Under the pieces are notes generated by a model. It ran no database searches. It was given only the letters and a program-made list of their open reading frames with translations, and was not told the origin of the DNA. The position numbers and the translations under genes are program-made. A DNA stretch of 64,000 nucleotides from Calocera cornea HHB12733 (taxonomy: Eukaryota > Basidiomycota > Dacrymycetes > Dacrymycetales > Dacrymycetaceae), in contig KV423969.1 of assembly GCA_001632435.1 (NCBI GenBank), forward strand, positions 112,695 through 176,694. Reading direction: 5' to 3'. Numbering within the stretch: the first letter of the stretch is position 1; each line of letters opens with the position of its first letter. Positions 56,993 through 64,000 of the stretch are shown piece after piece.

Positions 56993-58156
56993 TTACACCA
57001 GGGACTTCACCCAGTTGACACTCCGCTGGTACACATCCTGTACAAGCGATCAGTATGCGCCGGTTTGTGTTCTAAATGGTAATGTACCTTGTAAGCAGCA
57101 AGAGGGCCCTCAGCCGTGAGCTAGAGCGTGATAAACAGAGTGAGCCTATCTTCAGGATCACGGAGGCACAATGCGTACATCAGCGCGGGCAGCAGCATAC
57201 CCGTGCACCTCGTCGTAGGTCTTGAAAACACACTTATCGCCGTAAGGCTTGGCCTTGAGCTTCTCATCGATAGTAGTCATGAGCTCCGCGTTCTCATCCT
57301 TGGAGGGGAAGTTGGCAACAGGAACTAGACAGTTATCGGCATCCTCCGGCGTGAGCATGCTGTGTAATCTCATAAGAAGTTGTTGTGCAAGAGCGGCGGG
57401 AGGTACTCACGAAGGATGGCACATGATGATACCGTCGATGGGATCCTTAGCCGCGCTGATCATTGCGACCTTCGCACCCCAGCAGTAACCGATGAGGAAG
57501 ATCTTCTCTACGCCCTTGCCCTTCAGCTCAGCGACGATCTCGGCCACCTTCACCGCAGCCGGGCCAGGAGCACCAAGAGTAGAGAAGAATTCCCTGATTA
57601 GGCTTATCAGTTCGAAGTACCATGCACTTCTAGCGCGAATACTGACTGGATTGCCTGCTGCCTTCGAAGAGTCAGTCAACAATCAAGATCAAGGCAATTG
57701 AGGTGCGTACTTCTCCGGCGTCTGAGGCGGCATAAACACATCGGCAGCCAGAGGCTTGCCATCGAAAGGATCGAAGAGGACGACATATGCGCCGCTTGTA
57801 GACAAAAGGTCGGCACCTACGGCGTATTAGCGACTTCTGGTGGCCTCTGCAGTGACTGTGACACACTCACCTTGCACCGTCTGTGGAGCGAAGCCGAACA
57901 CATCCATAACAGAGACTGAGTGTTCTCATTAGTGCAGCCCTGACTTATGTGCAAAGGAAACGTACTGATCGCGACCTTCGAAGCCTTGTTACCCACGGTG
58001 TAGGACTTGTATCCGGCGACATTGATGTACTCTCCCTTCGGGGTATACTCAGCCTCGACGGGCGGGAGCGAGCAGCACGCTTGAAATACGATCAGCTCTG
58101 CACTGATAGCGGGAGAGATTGCACATACCCTTGTTGTCGTTAACAATGGTAGTCAT
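56993..58156 (-). CDS. Dienelactone hydrolase family protein
   Basis: Nine exons from 58156 down: 58156-58129, 58079-57966, 57915-57871, 57816-57711, 57654-57643, 57593-57411, 57359-57179, 57120-57088, 57037-56993; 248 residues, the normal size. The alpha/beta-hydrolase nucleophile elbow is LIGYCWGAK with Cys139, the Cys used instead of Ser in this family. The histidine is in TYDEVHGYAAAR (His215), and Asp184 (FPSKDENA) is the likely acid. Members hydrolyse cyclic lactones in aromatic-compound breakdown; many fungal members have unknown substrates. Exon 5 is a 12-nt micro-exon inferred because no other combination restores the frame into EFFSTLG, so that join is the least certain point. Confidence 0.87.
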
Positions 58157-58742
58157 CGTGGTGAAGTACCGACTCTTAGTGGAAAGTGGTGGACGACCGG
58201 TGTTGAGAATTCGACCGGGCTTTATATATTCCGCGCGGGTTCCAGCTTGCCGGATGACGTGAACGCCGATAGGGTGCCATGCGCCCTGTACCGATCAGCG
58301 GATCGGCCGACTTTTCGGAACACCGGCTGATCGACGACTGGCAACACCTTTCTTGACATGGCAAAGCAGTGCCATGGACGCTAGAAATCCTATCCGTTGC
58401 ATTACTTAAGTCATTTGTGCTGCTTCTGGGAGAAGCTGACTCGCTGACTTCGGACAAAATGGCTTAGCGCCGACCTAACGGGTTGACTCTGGGAACCGCT
58501 GCCCTATCTTGACCCCTTGTGCGGGGGAGCTTCCAATGACAACATCTTCTTTTTTGGATCATCCAGCGCAGCCACCTTGTTCCTACTGGCGATACAACAT
58601 GGGACACGGGAAGTCCAACCCAGTCTTGCCCCGGCATTCTCCACGGCGGACGAACTGTCATGTTGACCAAACGTCATTACCAAGCGCTGCCAAGGCCGCA
58701 ACGGACGAACCGATGGAAATGCTCCGTGCAGTCGGTTAGGGG
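58157..58742. other. Intergenic region HNT3 3' end / dienelactone hydrolase promoter
   Basis: No gene seen. A TTTATATATTCC (near 58221) about 65 bp before the hydrolase ATG looks like its TATA region. Confidence 0.5.
58221..58229 (-). promoter_or_regulatory. Possible TATA box of the dienelactone hydrolase gene
   Basis: TTTATATAT on the plus strand (ATATATAAA on the gene's strand), about 65-75 bp upstream of the start codon at 58156. Confidence 0.4.
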
Positions 58743-59594
58743 CTACTCGTTGGGCGATGATGGGACATCGTCGCTGCGGACGATTTTCGCTTTCTTGGCC
58801 GGCTCTTGGGTCTCCCCATCGTCCGCCCCATGCTCCCTTTTCTTTGCACTATGCCGCGGTGCAGGCCTCTTCTCTTTCTTCCACTCGTCTTCGAGATGCT
58901 CCTTAAGCCGAGGGATCTGCTTGAATGGCTCGTCACACTTGAAACACACGAGATCGGTTTTAAGAAGAGCCTCGGATTTGGCGGTATTGAGGTTGAGCCT
59001 CTGGGGATCGTCAGGGGACCGAACATGAAAACGACAGCTGTCTTACGCTGGCAAGCTTTTCCTCCGTCAGCCACAGCAGGACATTGTCTAGATGCAAGAA
59101 GAATCCGAGCGTCGGATGGAAGGAGTTATAATGCTTCTTATTCTTCAATGCTGGGCTGATCAAGTCCGACGAGATGACGTGTACGTGGAGATGGCTGTTA
59201 TTCAATCAGGACTAAACGGCATATTTGTATTCGTCACTCACTCCATGGACGGGACGGAGTGAAAGCCAATGTTGACAGTCCATTCGAAGCCATGTTTCTT
59301 CCGCATATCTTCCAGAATATGAAATTTCGCTAGCTCCGCATCCGCCCCGAGGACTTTCACAACCCGCAAAGCCTCCGCCTTGTCTCCAGATAGGAGAGAT
59401 CGCAAGCTGGATAGCTGAGAGGTGCTCGTTACGAGTGATGATGGTAAACGAGGTAGAACCAGGTAGTGGTACATCGCCTTGGGATACGCGTCCTTGATCG
59501 TCACCGTGTTCTCCGTGGAAGACAGAAGGATGTCTTTGGGCAGGTTATGGGGTACTGTCTTGGCATAGTTCTCCAGTACCTTCATCCATGACAT
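58743..59594 (-). CDS. HNT3: Aprataxin/Hnt3, DNA 5'-AMP hydrolase
   Basis: Three exons from 59594 down: 59594-59242, 59194-59047, 59000-58743; 252 residues. Aprataxin removes 5'-AMP left by abortive DNA ligation. The HIT domain is complete: IKDAYPKAMYHYLVLPRL, and after the first splice join the histidine triad DHLHVHVISSDL (His119, His121, His123), then KNKKHYNSFHPTLGFF. The C-terminal zinc finger starts LVCFKCDEPFKQIPRLKEHL (Cys186, Cys189, His202, with Glu206 as possible fourth ligand, a C2HE finger as in fission yeast Hnt3). A basic Lys-rich tail follows. The start at 59594 gives MSWMKVLENYAKT; upstream frame continues without an ATG. Divergent from TOP3 with 236 bp between starts. Confidence 0.92.
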
Positions 59595-59830
59595 AGATTG
59601 TAGCAATGTATCGAAAGTTGAGCAGGTTACCTGGTACGCAGCAAAATACGATGTCGACAAACCAGGGCGGATGTACGACTTGATCAGGGGCGGTCACGTG
59701 AGCTGGTGGGAAGGGTCCCTGAATGACAGTCACGCCACAAGACGCGCCTGATTTCGGCAGCTGAGACGCGCTTCTTTCGTCGCTGCATTCATCTCATGTC
59801 TGGAGCAAGCATACGGTCTCACGATATCCC
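59595..59830. promoter_or_regulatory. Bidirectional promoter HNT3 / TOP3
   Basis: 236 bp between two divergent DNA-repair genes. It has one CACGTG (59695-59700) and two GACGCG words (59741-59746 and 59765-59770) that share the ACGCG core of the MluI cell-cycle box bound by MBF in yeasts. Motif evidence only. Confidence 0.5.
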
Positions 59831-62800
59831 ATGAGAGTTCTATGTGTGGCAGAGAAGCCATCTATAGCTCGAGCTATAACGCAGATTCTGTCGGGAGGAG
59901 ACTCGACAAGAGTGAGTGTCGGCTGCTCGTTCGTTCTTGACCAAGCTGATCTGGTCTGCAGCGAGACACCTCAAGCCGCTTCACCAAGAATTATGACTTC
60001 CATTATAATCCGTTGCGGGCAGAGTTCACTGTCACATCAGTGGCTGGTCATATGACCGAAGCTGACTTCCACGGAGACTATCGTCGCTGGGAGTCCTGTG
60101 ATCCGGCGGACCTGTTCGATGCGCCCATCCTCATCGCCGTCAGAAAGGTACATTGACACAGCGTCCATCCTACTTTACTAATCTCCCTGTAGGATGCAGA
60201 ACCCATCGCTCGTAATCTTGAGCGTGAAGCACGAGGAAAGGATATGCTGATGATATGGACGGATTGTGATCGCGAGGGGGAGCATATCGGCAGTGAAGTC
60301 GTGAATGCGTGCAGGAAGTCGAACGCGAGAATACAAGTGAAAAGGGCTCGCTTCAATGCTATCATACCACAGTGAGTACACGTGCTGTTTGTACTGCTGA
60401 ACTGGCAGCCTGACATCGCGTAGGCAGATCCACCATGCTGCGCAGAATGCCGTAGAACTGGATAGGAGACAGTCCGATGCCGTCGAAGCGCGCATACAGC
60501 TGGATTTACGTCTCGGTGCCGCCTTCACTCGCATGCAGACCAAAGCACTACAGCATCAGGTTCCTGATCTGGACGGGAAGATGATTTCATATGGTGCGGA
60601 TGTTCCGCGCACGTGTGTCACGCGGTTACCGACCTTCCCATAGGTCCTTGCCAGTTCCCCACTCTCGGATTCGTCGTCTCGCGATATCAGTTGGTCCAGG
60701 CCTTTGTACCCGAGACCTTCTGGTACATTTACCTCTCCATCATGGTGGACAACGAGGAGACGGACTTCACGTGGCGAAGAGGGCATATATTTGACTTTGC
60801 TGCCACCGTTGCCTTGTACGAAGTGTGCGTCGAGAACCCGGAAGCAACAGTCCAGGATGCAACGGAAAAGCCAACCAAGAAATGGTTCGTCACATGATTG
60901 AGGTTTCAACATATCCCACTGAACTGGATTTCACAGGAAGCCACTGCCTCTCACGACTGTGGAGCTTCAGAAATCTGGTTCCCGCTTACTGAGACTTACG
61001 CCCAAAAGGATTCTTGAGGTATATGCTCCGTTCCATTCATTTGTATTTATTGAGCTTCTCTCAGATCGCGGACGATTTGTACTCAAAAGGCTTTCTATCA
61101 TATCCTCGGACAGAAACAGATCAATTCGATCCGCAGTTTGACTTCATGACGCTCATACGAAAGCAGACCACTGACCCAGCATGGGGCGAATTTGCAGAAG
61201 GGTGAGCAGCGTCTTCCGCTGGCAGGCGAACTCTCATCCCCCACTAGGCTCACCAATGGTGGCTTCAACGCTCCTCGAAAGGGAAAGAAGAACGATAAAG
61301 CCCATCCACCTATTCACCCTACTGCCCATGTTACCAATCTGAATGGGGACGACAAACGAGTGTACGAGTATGTCACCAGACGCTTCCTCGCTTGCTGCTC
61401 GAAAGACGCGGAAGGTATGCAAACCACTGTCAATATCAATGTCGCTGGAGAAGAGTTCTATGCGACCGGTACGGTGAATATCGCTGCAGTTGCACCGTGT
61501 CTGACAGGTTACCAGGTCTCGTTATCAAGCAAAGAAATTATCTTGAGGTGTTTCCATACGATAAATGGACTGGGAAGCATTTGCCCGACTTCGTACCAGG
61601 TGAACGTTTCATGCCTAATGTCTGCGAAATGCGGGAGGGCCAGACAAGCCGGCCGAACCTCCTGACCGAAGCAGATCTTGTGGGATTGATGGATAAGAAC
61701 GGCATTGGTAATGGCCCTTCGTTCATTGGCCAACGTTGATATTGATTTAGCGTCCAGGTACGGATGCGACGATCGCGCAGCATATCCAAACTATTATTGA
61801 TCGGGAATATGTCATGGCCCGTCAAGACGGCGCAGTTAAGTATCTCGTACCGAGCACGCTTGGCATAGGTCTAGTGGAGGGTTACAATAAAATTGGCTTT
61901 GACCGCTCTTTAAGCAAGCCTCAACTCCGACGCGAGGTATGTTTCCCCTCGACCTCTTCGTCTGTTAAGCTAACGCCCCCGCAGACTGAGCAACGGATGG
62001 TTGACATCTGTGAAGGCAGAAGTACCAAGAACGACATGCTGTTTCAGTCCATCGAGCAGTACCGAGAGGTCTTCCTGCGGGCGCGTGCTGCGTTTCGGCA
62101 GGTGGTAGAGGTAGGCGACCTCGTGCTATATCGAGTCACATCGCAATCTGAATCGACCGAACAGAGTGTTCGGGACTACTTGAACGGTGATGGGAATGTG
62201 GGCGACGGTGGCGCTGGCAGCGACGGTGATGATAACGACGATTTCGGCGGCGGAAATGGCGGAGGTCCACGGAGGGGAGGCCGAGCAGTCGGGCGAGGAG
62301 GGAATAGGGGATCCAACGGGGCGGGACGGGGAACGCGAGGCGGCAATGCGTCTCGAACACGTGGGCAACCTCGAGGCGGAGGACCTTCCACCAAGCGCCG
62401 ACGGCCAGATGATGATTCAGACGATGGTAAGTCCCTGGAATTTCGGACAATTGTCACTGCCTGACCGAGCTGGTATTCCATAGGAAGCGGCGGACCGCCT
62501 CGGGGCGCCGGAGGTACGGCAGTGTCCTGCAGATGTGGCGTGCCGGCCGCAGAGAGAACAGTCGTAAAGGAGACACCCAACAAAGGCCGCAAGTTCTGGA
62601 CGTGCCCCAATGATCCGCCTTGTGGATTCTTTGAATGGGTGGATCATGCTACTGGCGGCGGTGCATCTAATTTACAACCGGCGCCCGCAGGTAGGACTGT
62701 CCCAGCGAAACGGACACATGTGGTATGTACGGTTCTTAAAAGTATCCGTGTCTCTGCTCAAGACTGTTTGATTAAGGCACGTCAAGAATCGCAGTCATCG

Positions 62801-63288
62801 GCGGCTGGTGGAGGTGTTCGAAGCTGCCGGTGTGACCTGACCGCCGTGTCTCGAACAGTGGTGAAAGAAGGTCCAAATCGCGGACGAATTTTCTGGACCT
62901 GTCCGAATGCGGAAGAAGCTCGGTGCGGGTTCTTTGAGTGGGATGACGAGCCTGGTGGGGCGCAATCGTCTGGTGCGGCTCAACGAACCGCGGTCCCAAT
63001 TCGGAACCGATCAGAAAATACGTCCTCACGGGGCGATCAAGAATGCTTCAAGTGCGGGCAAGTTGGGCACTGGGCTTCAGGTAAAGGCTGCGCTCTACCG
63101 ATTCCGTGTTGGTCGCTGATATACTTGCGCATTCAGAATGTCCCAACGGAGATCAGCCAGCCAAGCGGGGCCGCTCGAGCGCGGGGACCACGCGGTCGAG
63201 GGGGCGCGGAGCAGGCCGGGGCCGTGCTAAAACGACGAGAGGAGGCACGTCGCGCGGCAGAAAGAGGGGTAAGCAGTCGTACGACTAG
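59831..63288 (+). CDS. TOP3: DNA topoisomerase III (type IA) with GRF and CCHC zinc fingers
   Basis: Fifteen exons: 59831-59911, 59962-60147, 60193-60371, 60424-60593, 60644-60884, 60937-61018, 61065-61201, 61248-61468, 61516-61707, 61758-61936, 61985-62110, 62165-62426, 62484-62722, 62777-63080, 63137-63288; 916 residues. It starts with Toprim (MRVLCVAEKPSIARAI; acidic WTDCDREGEHIG) and has the type IA core GPCQFPTLGFVV and the active-site tyrosine in GFLSYPRTETDQFD (Tyr326). It decatenates single-strand crossings with a RecQ helicase and Rmi1. The C-terminal third is Gly/Arg-rich with two GRF zinc fingers (starting CRCGVPAAERTVVKE at 701 and CRCDLTAVSRTVVKE at 782, each ending CGFFEW), one CCHC knuckle (CFKCGQVGHWASEC, 855-868) and an RGG tail. 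The first intron inside this tail and the 62723 intron are in-frame and less certain. Confidence 0.93.
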
Positions 63289-63801
63289 AGGGCGTTTAGT
63301 GTCTCCATCCTTCCATGTTGTATCAGTACGCATCCCGCAGGGGACCTCACCATGTATGCAATGCTCACATTCGCACGAAGACGGGCGACTTCGGCCGATG
63401 ATGTTCTCGCCGGTCTCGCACGGGGCGATCACCAGTATGGTCAATCTTTCGCTTCACAGGCACCAGCAGGGGTCAGCCGAAAGAGTCACGCGTCAGGATG
63501 GGTGCCCTAAACGGGTGATTCTTTACCGTCTATAAAATACGTGGCAATTATCCCAGCTTCTCGTCTAGGCAGATGCGAGTAGAGAAGCCGAGAATCTGGC
63601 CTAAAGAAGCAAATCGGCCAGGATCTGGAAGCCGGATGATGCCACGATGAATCAACGATATGATCAATCGTATGGAAATGTTATCGAGTACTTGACGGAA
63701 GGAGGAGAGGAAGCAGGTGGCAGTGACGAAGACCCCTGGGAGCATTGACGTTGCGCGTTCGTTGCTGGCAGTCCTCAGTCTCTGCTGTTCATCCTACGAC
63801 C
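63289..63801. other. Intergenic region after TOP3
   Basis: 3' flank of TOP3 and promoter of the partial gene at the window end. TATAAAATAC at about 63532 is a possible TATA element, though 270 bp from the next ATG. No gene seen. Confidence 0.45.
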
Positions 63802-64000
63802 ATGGCTCGAGACAAGCATGTTGCCCAGGTAAGCTCCGGTCTTTGTTCTTTGTTCTTTCTCTTTTACTGACCGCTTGTTTAGTCTCCAAAAAAGAAGAAA
63901 AGCACGGCACCTTCGAAACTTTCGGATTGGCCGATAGTAAAGAGCCTCAGCAACCAGGGCGCTTTCGTGATTCGTGAGGCAAAGCGGGAGGAAGGCAGAA
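63802..64000 (+). CDS. 5' part of an unidentified gene, cut by the window end
   Basis: Two exons seen: 63802-63828 and 63893 to beyond 64000. The translation is MARDKHVAQ then SPKKKKSTAPSKLSDWP, continuing through IVKSLSNQGAFVIREAKREE. The intron has a GTAAGC donor and a TTGTTTAG acceptor. The Lys-rich cluster could be a nuclear or nucleolar signal. Too little is present to name a family. Confidence 0.55.

Overview
The window is nuclear DNA of a filamentous basidiomycete, most likely Agaricomycotina. It is GC-rich and dense in genes. Nearly every gene is cut by many short introns (mostly 42-75 nt, with GT-R-N-G-style donors and YAG acceptors), and the families present (Vps54, Gid7, WOPR, Ymr1, Fmp25, Sfi1, Cox24/mS38, Crm1, Hnt3, Top3) are those of a fungal chromosome. 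I rebuilt the exons by hand. For each complete gene except the alternatives stated, the exon lengths add up to a multiple of three and end at a stop. No tRNA, rRNA, CRISPR array or intact transposon was recognised.

Layout: 0.4-4.7 kb VPS54 (+). 4.7-8.6 kb is a 4-kb gene-poor island with perfect hairpins, two inverted-repeat pairs and a short interstitial telomere-like CCCTAA tract. 8.7-16.4 kb (+) holds an Ecl1-type zinc-finger protein, the GID ligase subunit Gid7/WDR26 and a small hydrophilic conserved protein. 17.2-18.8 kb elongin A (-). 20.2-25.1 kb (+) holds a WOPR (Gti1/Pac2) regulator with a 71-C homopolymer in an intron, then the myotubularin phosphatase Ymr1 with a 100-N assembly gap inside an intron. 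25.7-32.3 kb (-) holds S-adenosylmethionine synthetase, mitoribosomal mS38/Cox24, a secreted aspartic protease and ribosomal protein eS21. 32.6-39 kb (+) holds Fmp25 (RCC1-like, mitochondrial) and the centrin-binding Sfi1. 39-40.7 kb has a PIG-Y-like protein (-) divergent from an NmrA-like NAD(P)-binding protein (+). 41-45.8 kb is the SNF2/STH1 chromatin remodeller (-). 46.7-49.6 kb (+) holds an 84-aa protein and a Gfo/Idh/MocA oxidoreductase. 49.8-59.6 kb (-) holds a vanillyl-alcohol-oxidase-like flavoprotein, exportin Crm1, a dienelactone hydrolase and aprataxin/Hnt3. 59.8-63.3 kb (+) is DNA topoisomerase III. The start of another gene is cut by the window end.

These are mostly housekeeping genes for traffic, transcription, chromatin, ubiquitin control, mitochondria and repair. 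They do not form one pathway. The most suggestive functional pairing is the head-to-head HNT3-TOP3 pair, both acting on broken or entangled DNA. All three short divergent promoters (RPS21/FMP25, PIG-Y/NmrA, HNT3/TOP3) carry a CACGTG box. I found no convincing new multi-gene system. The best candidates for something undescribed are the hairpin and telomere-like island at 5.6-6.9 kb and the unusual intron features (poly-C tract, micro-exons, a probable GC-AG intron, GTTCGT donors).
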